A DNA stretch of 64,000 nt from Emmonsiellopsis sp. PD_33 (Eukaryota > Ascomycota > Eurotiomycetes > Onygenales > Ajellomycetaceae). The notes under the pieces were generated by a model. That model saw only the letters and a list, made by a program, of their open reading frames with translations, was not told the origin of the DNA and did not search any database. The stretch lies in assembly GCA_032988165.1 (NCBI GenBank), contig JANTQF010000070.1, positions 62,001 through 126,000 on the forward strand, given 5' to 3'. This document shows, piece after piece, positions 34,386 to 46,974 of the stretch. Positions within the stretch are counted from its first letter, which is position 1. Each line of letters starts with the position of its first letter. The position numbers and the translations under genes are program-made.

Positions 34386-36599
34386 GCCCAGCTTACCATA
34401 CATACAGAGTTACGTGTTTGCAAATACTGCCACCCATATGATTAACCTCTGCTGCCCGTCCACGCTACTGCACACTGTGCAGCACCCTCCAGTCCACGGC
34501 TGCACGATGTCCAGTCCCTGTCGCCTACACTTGCCCGTCCTCGCTGCCTGACAGGCCCCCTTCGTGTTGCGATTCGCCTCTTGGGCTTGGCTGTCTTGCC
34601 GCCCTGGTTCGCATGTTCGTTTTGGTGCCAGCGGACGCGAGCCTTGCTGGGATTGCGAAAGATCTTTTGATATTTTGATATTCATCGCCGGGTTTCAGGT
34701 CAGGCAAATCTTCGAGCTCTGCATATGAATAGAGTGCAACACAACCCTTCTCTGCCATTCGCACGCTGCAGCCGCCAAGGGCAAGGGGTTCTGTCAGTGT
34801 TGATGTCGAATTCAATGGACGTTGTCAATGCCCGGGCAAGGGAGTTATTGGCACGGATGATGCCAGGACCAATAATGGCGAGAGAATGAGGATCATAACT
34901 CTCTGCCTGCTACGCCGTTGGGCCACGGACCAATAAGTATGGAATTAACAGCGCCAGCGACCCAGCGGCAAGAGCGTCCTATTATTGTTACGAAGGAGAC
35001 TGACTAGGCGCCTGGAGAACCTGGTTTCATTGCCGTTGTCCGTTTCAATAAGATTGACACGCTATTAGCGACGCTGTCAAATCAGACGAAATACTCGGTT
35101 CGAATAGAAGAGCCTGATATAGACGGAGTCCTTCATCAACTCCGTGCTTCCCAGGTGGCAGGCAGGGACGAAAAATAATGGTTCATAATTGCCGGGGCTT
35201 AAGGTGCTTGGGCCTGCATGCTCTCTCTCTCAACCGATGGCGGTTGGTAGAAAAAAATTTTCGCTGCCGATAATAATAGGTGATTTGTGGCATCGTGTCC
35301 CGCGTCCAAAAGCTTGAAACTGACAAGTTGGCAACAGCTGACAGGTCTATCCAAGCACAGATGGAACACTCTCAGGCTCCAGCTGTTGCATTGACTTTTT
35401 CTTCGTCCACTCTTTCGTCCCAGTGGGCTACGCAGGTAACTTTAGTTCCTAGTCATTCATCTAATTTTTTGCGCTCGTCTTTCTGCCACGCTGCGAAACC
35501 CCTCTGATGCCCAGTACTAGCCATCGAGTCCCCAATTTAGTGCAGAGGACCCTCCGCTGGCGATATGGAGACAGTAATTTTAGGGTGAGGCCAATCCCCC
35601 GGACGCCTCCTCAAATGGCTCCTCTCTAGTTTCGTAATGGACAGGAATATCGATCAGGCTTGTAAAAAGCGCTAATATAACTCCCCATCCCTGTCGGCGT
35701 TAAAACATGCAACTTGATGCAAGGGATCCAAAGAAGAAGAGGGCATCATGTGCAGTACATAGTCCACTGCTCGAGGCTGTCTATCTGCTATGATGGATGT
35801 ACTCCGTACTCTCGATCGCTTCCTTTGCAAAGGGCGGAAGTTGTCACTTGTTCGCTATCTTGGCCGTGCCTGGGTGGAAGGACAAGGCCGCTAGTAATCT
35901 GGAGAGGGTTGCTTGTCCAGGCGGGAAAATTACCACCAACGCTGCAGCGGCAAGACGTGGCCAGGAACAAATGCCAGGGATCCCCCCGGGGTATTGTAAA
36001 GCACAGCTGCAAATATCAAGAGCTGACACTTGGCATGGTGCTGTTTTGTCTTGCAGAAGGTGGAGAACGGAAGGTTTTTTTTTTCTTGGGGCGCTTTGTT
36101 GCTTGCCATGCTTTCTTCCCCCTGGCTTCTGCCCTGAGGAAAGCAAAGTGTGGTTCCTGGAGCTCAAAGATGGAACGGATGTCATGAACCTTTTTGTTTC
36201 TCTAATGGGTTTAACTCAAAATTTAGCATTTTGGGTTTTTTTTGTTCCTTTTTCGCCATGCTCTGCTCCCAAGACTCTCTCATTTTTCAGGCCATCCGAT
36301 CCGCGGCCATTGACGATGGGACGGGGCATTTTTGCAAAACGGCAGCGTGTGTATGGTACGGTACGGATTGCGCCATACATGACGCCGGCCACGCCACGCC
36401 AATCGCCAGCGGGCGGGCAGCGCACTTGGCTCTCTTGGGCTAGCAGCACGTCATTGGTCTGACGACGGGCAAAGTTACAGCGGTAACGGCGTTACAGGCT
36501 GGATCAGCCGCCAGGGTTCCCTGCGCACACTAGCCGGCCGCCAGCGTTGCTTTTTTTAAGAACGAAATCTCATCGCCAGGCGGGCAGGGCAGCCTCAGA

Positions 36600-37005
36600 G
36601 ATATATGGAGCCCTGCATCCGCTTCCATCTCACCATCACCATCTCACCATCCAGCATCCAGCATCCCGTCTCTCCTCCTCCTCCTCACGCCATATCTACT
36701 TCTGCCGTCTCCCCCCTCTCCCTCGTTTCTAGACCCTGTCCGCTTTCCTTGCCGTCCTTTGGTTCCTGCTCTCTGCCAGTCCCACCCGACCCGCTCTCCG
36801 TCCTTTCTCTTCGCAATATCTCGTCGCATCGTCATCATCGCCTGCAGGAAGTGACTCACGCCAGCATTCCTTGATTCTGTGACTGTCCAGTCTATATATT
36901 TATTGCCAGTTCCTCCCTTCTGCCAGTCCTTCCATCCACCATCACCACCGTATCTACTCGGCTCGGCAGCCTCTGCCCACAAACAACTACCTCCACCCTC
37001 ACACA
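36600..37005 (+). promoter_or_regulatory. Pyrimidine-rich leader/promoter of the Ecl1-family gene
   Basis: The 400 bp before ATG 37006 are strongly CT-rich on the plus strand, with repeats such as CATCTCACCATCAC (36627-36650) and CTCCTCCTCCTC (36672-36683). That is typical of promoters and 5' leaders of filamentous fungi. The bases before the start (CACACAATGG) fit a fungal start context. No specific factor site is claimed. Confidence 0.5.
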
Positions 37006-37494
37006 ATGGCAACCGCCTGGTCATTGGATTTCTGCATGGTCTGTGACCGACAGACCCTTGGGGGTGCATACTGCTCCCAGGCCTGTCGACTAGCAGAGAT
37101 GGACGGCTGCACTCCGTCTGATTCTGAACCCTCGTCTCCCACAACCGCCTCGCACCAAAATCCCTGGGCCTCGCACCGCGCGGAGACGGGACTGCACCTC
37201 GACCCTGCCATCGACTTCACCACGTACAAGTCTCTCGGTTCCTCCACGCCCCAACAAATACGGCCATCCAGTCCAGAAACCCACTCCAGAAACAACTACC
37301 CATACCTCTCCTCTGCATTGCCATCGTCTCGACCAGGCCTCTCGCCCTCGTCCTCTCAAACCTCCCTCTCCTCCCTCAACAGCGTCTCGTCTGGCTCTTC
37401 GACACTGTCTGGCCAAGCCAGAAGCGAATTGGAGGAATACTCGGGCAGCTTCGACCAGGTCCGTGACTGGAAACGCCGGTTGACAAGCTCGTAG
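37006..37494 (+). CDS. ecl1: Ecl1-family lifespan/stress regulator
   Basis: This is an intron-less frame of 162 residues. The N-terminus is the hallmark of the fungal Ecl1 family (extenders of chronological lifespan, known from fission yeast): SLDFCMVCDRQ followed by AYCSQACRLAE, giving four cysteines at 10, 13, 23 and 27 that probably bind zinc. The rest is Ser/Pro-rich and looks disordered, and the C-terminus ends DQVRDWKRRLTSS. In yeast, members are small nuclear proteins induced by starvation and metal limitation that affect survival in stationary phase; the role here is inferred from the family. The ATG follows a long CT-rich leader, and AATAAA lies 170 bp after the stop. No close neighbours: about 5.9 kb of gene-free DNA to the left and 2.9 kb to the right. 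Confidence 0.85.
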   Translation: MATAWSLDFCMVCDRQTLGGAYCSQACRLAEMDGCTPSDSEPSSPTTASHQNPWASHRAETGLHLDPAIDFTTYKSLGSSTPQQIRPSSPETHSRNNYPYLSSALPSSRPGLSPSSSQTSLSSLNSVSSGSSTLSGQARSELEEYSGSFDQVRDWKRRLTSS

Positions 37495-37663
37495 TGACGT
37501 CTACTCCCTCGAGTTGACACCACCGACACCTTACGCCATGGACAGGACAAAAACGCCCTACACGACCTTGTTTCAACTACCTACCTTACTTTCGACCCTT
37601 GTCTTTACTCATACACCCTTTTATACGAACCACCACGTTCCCTACGTTCTGGTTTAAGGCGTC

Positions 37664-37669
37664 AATAAA
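37664..37669 (+). terminator. Candidate polyadenylation signal of the Ecl1-family gene
   Basis: An AATAAA hexamer lies 170 bp downstream of the stop codon, in an AT-richer stretch. Confidence 0.45.
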
Positions 37670-37699
37670 TCGAGCATGAACCACTTGGATTACTTTTGC

Positions 37700-40418
37700 G
37701 TTTGCTTCAGCACTGCAGCATTTTGAGCCGGCGTTTTGCTATATACTCCATTCCTTTTATTTTGACTGGCGAAAAGGAAACAAATACCCCACGAAAGAAC
37801 GAACAAAATCACGAATATTTGGCGAGACGAAAGCGAAAAAAAAACTCAACAAAAACCACCACTACCATCCCCGGAACTGAGTCAGAGCACACACATTCTT
37901 CTATCCTCCTATCTCCTTTGTTTACTTTTGAAAATACTATGCATTTGGGTTCGGAAAAAACGGTTGGGGCTGGGCAGGCTTTTCCTTTACTTATCATAAA
38001 AATCAACTACAAACTTGCATTTTGGCGGGCTGGTGTTTTGACATGTCTGTGTCGGGCTGGGAGCGGGTTGATGGGAACTTGGGCAAGGATGAAAGCAGGT
38101 GTTTGAAAAGATTCTCTACTTTTTTTAACTTTACTTTCTTGTTTTATTTTAACCTTTGGCTGACCTTGTGGGTGGGGGGTTGTGGTGGTGCTCATCTGAC
38201 TCCCTTGCTACATTTCCTCTCTAACTGTATTTACTTACATCCGACGGACTCTCTTTCTCTCCTTCTTCCACACTGTTATTAAAAATAGCTTTGAATGAAT
38301 ACCCAGGGGCGAAACAGTACTCCTGTGATACACACCATCATTCTTATCCATTACCTTATCCATGTTCCCCATTCCAGCCTTTTTTATCTGATACCGAAGA
38401 TTGCCCATATTTAGCAACGCATCCCTGCATTGTAGGAAAGTGAGAAACGAAACCATCAACTGACCCATTTATTAATTATTTTAGGGAAAGAAAAGTAAAC
38501 AGCCTACCTAATGAATTCTCGAAATAAATCCTTTCTCTCCTTCTTGAAACTTAGCTAGCGCCTATGACATGACAAACTCACACCATTGCGATAGTTTATT
38601 AGATCCCGAAGTCCGTACATTACATGGAGTAAAGTATTCAAGGAAGCTGCCTAGCTACATAGCATGAGAAATAATCTAATCTATCCCTAACACACACACA
38701 CATATATATATACATATATATACCGTCTACATCATCATCCATGTTCCTGTAACAACTTTTCAAGGCAGGGGATAGATAGCAAGGCAAATAAATTATTACA
38801 TTAGGCAGTAGATAGATAAGATAATAAGCAGTTAACAAGGCAGCGAGCGATATTCCTTACTCCGTACACATACATGTATCTCCGCTTAAGAAAATCCCCC
38901 TGACAGGATAGTATCATCCTATTTCCCCCCCTCCACCCCCTTTCCCATACCATATCCATGAGTTACGCCTTGTTTTACCCAGTATCAGGACCGAACAACT
39001 TAAACTAACCAATCCAAATAAATACGCGGGAAGCGAGACCTACCAGGCAAAGGTACTAATACAGTCTTGATTTAATACATGGAAGTATCTAAGGAAGAAT
39101 GGAAGGGACAGGAGAACAATAGCAAACCTCATCATAGTTTACCTATTATTATTAAGTCCCATCAGTCTGTATCTCCCGCCCTCGTGCCCGTGCCGTGCCC
39201 GGACCTTTGGGATTTGGGATTTAGGTTGTGCATGTTTGTTTCCCTAGGGAATGGGTGTTGGGATTCTTATTCTTCTCTTTTTTCTAAATGAATGGGGAAA
39301 GTAAAGTATGGCTATGGTAGGCTATTATTCTTCGCGTGAGTTAGGGAACCGTGGGAGTGGGAGTGGGCTCTTGGGAACATGTGGATAGGGCTGGTTCCCT
39401 CTGCTACTAGCTAGCTGGATGGTATGGAAGCAAGTTAGGTTCGGGAGAAGAATAATATGAAGGAAGGTTCTTTGGAAGAGGTTGAATGAATGGGATTCGG
39501 GAATGGGAAGATGGCGTGGGCTTGCTTTGCTCTCAGCCACGTTCCTTTTTAACTATCTAAATGAAACCACGTAGGTAGATCCGTACAAATCCATTTCGTT
39601 CGTCCCTTTCTTTCTTTCTTTCCATATTCTATGCTTTTCTTTGTAGTTATCCCCTTTTTGGGCGCTTTATCTGGGAAAAGAAAAGAAAAATGGGTGCATG
39701 GGAAGTAGTAGCCTACAATATTCCAGAATGCAGCATGAATGTATCTGTACCCTGTGCAAAAAGAAAGGGTCCCCTGCATTAAAAATTCACTAGAGAGAGG
39801 AAGGACAATGGGAAAGCCTTACCCTACCTGCCCAGGTACTTTGTCATTGTATTTACTCCTTCGGATTTAGGCATGAGGGTTTGGGATTTCATGATCTACT
39901 AGTATCTACAATATGTACTGTACCTTGGTATGGAGTATACTACCATAGGAGCTTAAACATCATGAAAAGGATCATCCCTTCGCTGGATCAGTGATTCTCA
40001 CCATTTGAAAAACATGGACTCATGATGATCGAAGCTGTTTCGTCCTTGTCCTCGGTCCTTGTCCTTACGACTAGTACTATCCTTATCTCCATCCCCTCCC
40101 CTCAATCATATAGTGCTCCGGGCGGGTAAGTAACGGAGTCTTCTTGGAGTGAGAGAGAGGAGCCATCGGCATAGAAAACCGTATGGCTGCTAGGTCTCAC
40201 GCCAGGAGAAGAATGGTGAATCTGGGTATTCATTTGCTACATCCCGAGGTCATTCCCCTTCCAGTCCAAACTCGGCAATCTAAGCGAGATCCGCTAGCTT
40301 AGTGCCAAGCCCACCAGATGTTAGCCAAACCTCACTCGCCAACCGTTGAAATAATGGACGTCAGGTCATCTAAGAATAGCATTGACGACCTCAAACGCTC
40401 CGAGCCACCAACAGTGAC
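37700..40418. other. Intergenic DNA without a recognised gene
   Basis: Open frames here are short, overlapping and without domains. An AC/AT microsatellite lies at about 38689-38722 and pyrimidine runs near 39600-39625. The last part (about 40200-40418) is presumably the promoter of the next gene. A short upstream ATG at 40354 opens a frame of 22 codons that ends at TGA 40420-40422, overlapping the proposed start of that gene. Confidence 0.5.
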
Positions 40419-41518
40419 ATGATAGTAAGTTGACTGGCTATTACGATGACCCTAACTCACACTCATAACAGTCTTCTGCCCTTGACGAGCGCCAAACGTT
40501 CCTGAAACGCATCGGTTTACACGATGAAGCGGTGGAGGCCATCATGAGGTCCTTCGACCCCGAAATCGATACCAGTGCCGATATAAGCACCTATGTGGAA
40601 TGCTATGTTCTCTCGCATCGAACTGACGAATACATCCCTGAAGAGTATTACGAAGAAGAGCTCCGCAGATGTGGCTTATCTGAACAAGTAGCTCGCCAGC
40701 ATATGGCTCCTGAAGACTCGATTTTTAGATCTATAAAGGAGCCTTGGACTTGGGCCCTCGATACCCTAAAAACAAATATCGCAATACATGAGCAAGTTCT
40801 GTCCACTTCAGATATGGTGCCTAGCAATGATGCAGACCCGATTTCAAGCTCTGAAGATGAATTTGGAGATCCAGTTGTACCTTGGCGTACAAGACCATCT
40901 ATTTTACTAGCCGAGAAACCTCGACCGCCAAGCGAAGAAGAAGTGATCTGGTACAAAAGCGGGATTGATGAGAGGTTTAGGAACGCATACGATGGCAACG
41001 CGCATGCTATTGAAGTTCGAAATATATTGTCACTGCCACCGTCAGATGTGGCGGGCTTGAACAGTTGTCTATATTACACCGACTCCCTTGGATACGCTAT
41101 GCACTATGCTCGGTGGTCTGGTAGACGAGCAAATTCCGAAGACGCCCGTCCAGTTATTCTGCGGCACTACATACCGAAAGCATGGATTCATTCCCTTCAG
41201 GATATCGGCGTGGTTTCGTGCCTGACTACCTCACAATTCCAAGAGCTGGTATGGTGGAGCTATAGGCTCTCTACCATTACGGGATATACAGAGACCAACC
41301 TTATCCGCGAAACGCTTACTGAAAGACGTATCGTCGTCTGCCCTATTAATGCTATTACACCCGCTCAAGTTCGCGGATTGGAGAACGAGTCTGAAATAAA
41401 ACCAATGATAATCAACAACAGCCGCCCAAATCAGATCTGCATTCTCTACCTGCGTCAGAATTATGATCTGCTCAATGTCCTCAAGACATTCGAAGCTCTG
41501 TTGTCTCCAGCCACTTGA
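40419..41518 (+). CDS. Unrecognised 350-residue protein, possibly with an ART-like fold
   Basis: The main exon (40472-41518) opens in frame directly after an intron at 40425-40471 (GTAAGT start, CTAAC branch site, ACAG end). This joins to a tiny first exon ATG-ATA (40419-40424), giving 350 residues. If that exon is wrong, the first internal ATG is 40532 (328 residues). An acidic Ser-rich linker (SSSEDEFGD) lies near residue 146. The stretch from about 200 to 260 (LYYTDSLGYAMHYARWSGRR, then VILRHYIPKAWI) resembles the core of ADP-ribosyltransferase-like or DUF3990-like proteins, where a Tyr-Thr-Asp-Ser segment precedes a helix with Ala and Tyr-Ala-Arg. This is a visual resemblance only. No signal peptide or membrane segment is seen. 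Confidence 0.65.
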
Positions 41519-44194
41519 GTTTGCTAGCCTCAGCATTTGTTGGCGGGCGCGCCTAGTAACTTCGAATTGCGAAGTCCTACTTCGATCGCAATGTCTGCGG
41601 AATATGCATTCAGGTCATGGCTACTGTAATCCATCTAGGATCATCCCAACGTATTAGTGCTTCAAACATCCAGATCCAACCTACGTCGGACCCCCTTCGC
41701 AGATCAAGAAAAGACGTGTAAGCGCGAGAATGGATTCCTTTCCTTCTTCTCTTCGCTACATAGCTTGTTTGATATCCCGCATCTATCTTAACAGGAGGCG
41801 CTGCTTAACAAGCTAACTGTGGTTCCGTCCCTGCTGCCTCAGGGAAATCCTGGCTCGAGATTCGTTGATATACCATGGCACCATTTTTGTTTCTCCACAT
41901 CATTGCCATATCGTCCGTCGCGGGGAATGGTGACTGGTGTTTTGTCGCGAATGTATGCATGTGCGCATGCCGGATATTGATGGCCAACGGCGATCCTGTA
42001 ATGATTGGCTTGGCGGGTTTTGATAGTAGATATGCCTCTGTCCTTTGGGGAAGAGAAGGGAGTCGATGGCGGGGATATGGACTTAGGTATTGCAAAAGGG
42101 GGTCATGCTCTATGTAGTTAAAGTTCTAGCTGACGAACAAAAAGGGGGCCCGGCTTCCTGGCGTCAGATCAAGAATTAAATCTTGGGTAGTTAGATGTCA
42201 GCATGGAGATATTTGTCAAGGTGCTTCACTAACTACTGCTAATAACTAATAGATGAGATAATGATACCTATCTGAAACCCGATTATCTATCTGACTTGAC
42301 CCAGCACTAGAGGATAGAGATAGGCCGTGACGCTTATGGATCTAGATAGGAAGATTAAATATGCATGGCCCAGGATAGTTGCAGGACAGGATACAGCAGG
42401 CTGCATAGGGTGCAAGTAGATTTACTTTATCAACCTCCTCTAGTTCGATGCATTCATCGTCCCTCCGATCATACTATGTAATTTAACCCCTCTTCACATG
42501 CCTCGCTATTTTGCCCATTTTCCTGCCCATTTTTTTTTTCTTTTTTAGCGAAAAATAAGGCAACTTCTATCAAGTGTATTTTTCTTGCTTTTTTCTTCCG
42601 GTAGTTATTGCTTCTTTTTCCCTAACGGGTTTCGGGGGATTATTGTGACAGGGAGCTGGATAGTTAACGCAGAAACATTTCCACGAGCAATAACTTTGTT
42701 ACCTAAATACATGGAGCTATGGCGAGCTGAGGATATTGGAAGTTTATTTAAAAGATAAAAAAAAAAACAAAAACAAAATCGGAACCCCCGGTAGAAAAAA
42801 ATAACCTATGTATTAGCTAGCCACACTGGTAAACATACTATCGTCTATCTTGCGTATTCAGCGTGTGAATGAATCCTTGCCCGCCCTGCCTATCCACAAG
42901 GCTCAGCCCGCCTGTGGCAAAAACACAGTAATCATCATCTCGTCATCGGACACAGATATGGGGGGGTGACTAGCGAGCACTGAGCAGTGAAAATCTTCGA
43001 GGTGTCCCTGGCAGGAAGCGAAGAGAGGAAAAATTTTCATTCCCTGCATGGATGGCGTGGTTGGTGGTGTGATGCCTGTTTGATTCGAGACATCCAATCA
43101 TTGTTGGTTGGTTGTTCACTTGTTACAGAAGAGGGGGTCCATGTTTGATACTAATGATCGCTTGATTATGGGCTTAGCTTGGTGGTGGTATTATTACATG
43201 TTCAGGTCAGCCATCGCCTCTAGGACTTTCGCTCTGCTCTATTTCTCTCTCCATGTAGTATGTGTGTTTGGTCCCGATGCGATCTGGTTGGTCAATTGGT
43301 TGATGATCGCGATATATCAGCCTTGCTATTAAGACGGAGTTTGACTAGTTTCCTCCCCCTTTTCCTATCCGGGGTACAACAAAATCCATCACACAATGAT
43401 GTCATGGTGTCTCTGTCTCTCGGCGATGGTAAAGAAAAAAGAAAAGAAGAAAGAAACAAACCCGTTCAGGTAGCCAGCAAATTTATGACATCTTGAGAGC
43501 ATGATCGCCAAATAGTGTCTTCCAATTGCTGTGCGGGAATGGTGGCAAATCGATATCGTAACCCCCCCCCCTCCGGCCCCAACTTCCCGCGGCCCACCCT
43601 CTATGCATCCCAGTCTCGGGACGATAGAGTCCTTCATGTATGTAACGACAGTTTCGCAAAAAGGAAGGGGAAAAACAAAGTAAAGAAAATTGATCAGGAG
43701 ATTCTCAACTGGAATTTACAAAGTTTTACAAGCTTTCCCATTTTACGAGTTAGTCGTTACGTATGTTGTGCCTAGGGGGGTGCCACCATCCAACCATCCA
43801 CCCCCCTTCACGATTGCTGATATATACACGCCCTCCCTCTATCCCTAGCGATATCGCTGTGGAGGGGTGCACACCAAGGAGGCATGTGAACGCACGCGCA
43901 AGCTCGCTATCAACATTCTTCGGTCAGCTGAGATGCTGAGAAAAAAGGTGGACGGAGGGAAGCGAAACCAGATTTTTGTATAAAAGTAAGATTCCAGGCT
44001 ATGCTGAGTATACGCCGCAAAGGAGGAGGGGGGGGAGAACATCCACGATAGGAATATAAAATACACTGGACTCCATATATGCACACCAACCATTGATAGA
44101 AATAAAGTAGGTCACAAGCCATTGATAACATATTGTGGCCTGGCTATACGCCCCTCCTGAAACACCAGCAACCGACACGCCTCAGTAATCGTAG
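41519..44194. other. Intergenic DNA without a recognised gene
   Basis: I find no frame with domain resemblance. Long A and T runs (42530-42545, 42758-42776) and a C run (43562-43570) occur. The right end (about 43840-44194) is probably the 3' untranslated region of the minus-strand gene that stops at 44195. Confidence 0.5.
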
Positions 44195-46333
44195 CTATGC
44201 CACAGCACCCTCAGCTCTGCCATCAGTCTGACCCTCTCGCTGGAGATCTGTCTGGCTTTTCCTGGCCATCTTCACCCTCAGTTTCTGTCTCTCTGCCCAC
44301 TCTCGACTTGCTATGCGCCCACGCTCAGCCGCCTCGGCCCTGGCTCTCTTGGCTGCTTCTTCTTTCTCTCGTCGCTCACGGTCACGCTCTATCTCATGTA
44401 TTCGATCCCGTGCAAATATCTCCTTGCCTCGAGATCTTTGAACAAGACTGTCTGCTCTAGAAAGGGAACCTGGTGTTCTGCTGGAAGCTGGTGATTCCGA
44501 TTGATTTGTCTTTGATGGTGATCCATTCGAATTTAACCCACGACTGCTACCTGGGGAAGATTGCCGAGGAGTACCAGGAGAAACAGAGATTGGCCTCCTC
44601 CTAGCGGATGTCTCCTCTGATGCCGTTCGTTTGGACGTTGTGCTACCTGTAGAAGCGGTTCGTAGGGAGCTTGTTCTGGTGGGCATAAGAGCACTTGGCT
44701 GCTTATTCTTCAGAAGAGACGAGGGACTTGAAGAATTATCTCCCAACGGACTCTGTGCCTCATCTGCCTTAAGGGTTGCTCTCGTCCGGCTTGCCACCGT
44801 CTCCTTGACGGGAAGCGATGGTGTCGAATAATCTCGAGGTTTTCTGGCTTTAAATTCTCTCTTCTGTCGGAGCTCTTCCTCTTCGCGTTTTAATCGTTCT
44901 TCACGCTGGGCCTTTAGGCGCCTAGATATTGCCTCTCCTGGCAGTTCAAATGTAGGGCGGGTAGGTGGTTTGGTAGATTTAGACGGGGTAAATACGGGTT
45001 TCTGTGTACTGATAATGGTGGAATGAGGTCGAGACTTGTTAGTTTTGGTTGCTGGAGTTGATGCAGAGTTCGATGATAGGGTAGGATGACTAGATTTTCT
45101 AGTAATGGTCGAATGAATAGGGGTGGACTTGGTGTTGTCGGACACTGTACGAGGGGCTTTGTTACTCGACCGAACCGGGCTTCTCGTGGATTGCGATGAG
45201 ATGACGATGGATTGTCGAGACTTTGCAAAGACAGTTGGCGGATTTGTAGATTTAGCATCGATCGTTCGCGGCCGCTGTCTATCCGTCTCTGGTCGTCTCT
45301 GGGAAGAAATATCCCGCTTTTTTACGGTTGATTGCGTACCATTGTTCCTGTTCCTGAGATGTTCAGGTATGTCGCGACGCAAGGGTGGTCCTCCCTCTGT
45401 TGGGGTGCCTGATCTTATAGGAGAATCGAGTCCGTGATCTCCAACAACCGGCAGGGCTTGCCCAATCTGTTCAAGAGCATCTTCAAGCGCGTCTATGGCA
45501 TCCAGAGGATCCTCGATTTGGTCATAATCCACGGACGAGGAATGAGGCATAGATACTGCAGGCCCCGACGTAGAACCGGCGCTTTCACCGTTGAAATTCG
45601 ATTTTGAAGGTGAGCGTGTGACGATTGCTTGCACGAATGAATCTTCGAAATCGTCCTCATCTGCCGCAGCGTCCTTTGCCGGGCTTTTGTGCACAGTTGG
45701 GTCGAATCTGGGAGTATGCGCGGTTAAGGGTGGGATTGGTCCTAGGGATTGTGATTCGGAAGAAACAGATTCTTCTATTACGACGGGCATTCGATCTGGA
45801 GATGGATCTGTCGACCGTATGTTAGATTGGTTCCTTAACAAACATTCTAATTTTAAGGGGCAAAAAGAAAATTTTTAAACGCTCGACTACCCGCCTTTTA
45901 TGCCTTCCTGGCTATTTGAGATTTCGGCTTGGGACGCTATAGCCGAAGTTTCAGCGTCTCTTTTGCCAGCCTCAAGGATGCGCCTATTCCCAATGGCAGT
46001 GATCCAAAGGTCGTCCGGGTCAAGATCTTTTGCGCTCTTTAACTCTCTCGCTGGTATTCTTCTTTCCTTCTGTGGAACCTTCTTCTGCGGAATGGACTTT
46101 GTTGACAGCTTGGTCTCTTGCAGGCCAAATTCTGTGTTGGTTGAGGACGGCTCAAATGGTGGTTCAAGATTGTCACTATTGCCGGTTATTTCTCCGAGAG
46201 TATGCCGCGTAACATGGGCTGCTGGAGTGTTGCTCGTTGCATCACTTGAGTGAATGTGAGACTGCTTGGTCGGATCTTCCTTCTCGAGGAGAGCGTTGTT
46301 GAGGCGCGAAGCAGCGCGCGTGACGCGGGGCAT
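44195..46333 (-). CDS. Uncharacterised 693-residue Ser/Arg-rich protein with a charged C-terminal coiled coil
   Basis: Two exons are proposed: 46333-45891 and 45833-44195, with an intron 45890-45834 (GTAGTC...TTAAG). This gives 693 residues; the acceptor is the least certain part. The start is the only ATG of the first open frame (MPRVTRAASRLNNALL). An acidic conserved-looking segment EDDFEDSFVQAIVTRSP lies at about residues 210-226, followed by DPLDAIDALEDALEQIG. The middle is low-complexity Ser/Thr/Pro/Lys with many SP/TP pairs. The last 90 residues are alternating Arg/Glu/Ala (RIHEIERDRERREKEEAAKR), likely a long single helix. I recognise orthologue-like wording from other filamentous ascomycetes but no function. 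The SP/TP sites and the position beside dad2 and sgo1 make a cell-division role possible, not shown. Confidence 0.72.
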
Positions 46334-46974
46334 TATATAGGTCGTCTTCTAGCTAAAGCTAGGGAAATCGAGGTAGGATTGCCTAGGCCTTTATCTCGGA
46401 CTGGGGTTGGTTGGCGGTGTATCCTCGTTCTCGCCGCGATCTACAGGGCGGGATATCAGGGGCTTAGTGCAGGTCCACGCGCAGACAAGCCAGCTGGGGA
46501 GGCATGAGAGTAACAATTTGGCAATTAGTATCTGGGGTCCCTGTTTATCCAATATCGGCTGGAGGAATCGATCGAGACGGGCCGCAGGAGGTCAGTGAGG
46601 AGATGTTGAAGCCAAGCAAAGGGGGACGTTGGAGATTTGTTTACAGGGCAACCGTTGCTAGCGCGCGTGGTGGACCAAAATTGCCTCTTTGGGACATGCT
46701 AGAGGAACCTCCAGTCAGTTCCGGCGTGTTCAGAACCAACTTATTTCACCATTGCACGTTTCAAAGTCAGTTTCTCATTATATGAATTACGGATATGCCG
46801 TTCAATATTCCAACTATGTGCCTAAAAACCAGAGATAACCCCTTCCCACTCCCAGTCCATTGGCTGGGGTGCGTTCTATCTATATCAAACGCCTATATCG
46901 CCAGGGTATGCTAAAAATCCCAGACAACGAACAACAATGCTACATCGGAAATTACATGCAAGTCATTACAATAT
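46334..46974. other. Intergenic region between the 693-aa gene and dad2
   Basis: This holds the promoter of the gene to its left and the 3' region of dad2. Open frames here have no domain resemblance. Confidence 0.6.

Larger units (their letters stand above)
31103..36600. other. Long normal-composition stretch without a recognisable gene
   Basis: I read both strands and found only overlapping open frames of up to about 220 codons without domains, introns in register or family resemblance. Simple repeats are common: TCTA repeats (32087-32110), an AAGGC/TAAGG tract (32666-32713), CAG repeats (33911-33930) and CTC repeats (34364-34385). A lineage-specific or non-coding gene cannot be excluded. 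Confidence 0.5.

Noticed and set aside
35085..35115. GGTTCGAAT resembling a tRNA B box
   Set aside because: No acceptor or anticodon stem could be built around it.
35714..36462. Two overlapping frames of 157 and 221 codons
   Set aside because: They overlap in different frames, have no domains and lie in a stretch with homopolymer runs; no support for a gene.
45801..45891. Alternative acceptor (near 45801, with a CTAAC branch site) for the intron of the 693-residue gene
   Set aside because: It does not restore the reading frame with the only available donor, whereas the acceptor at 45834 does.
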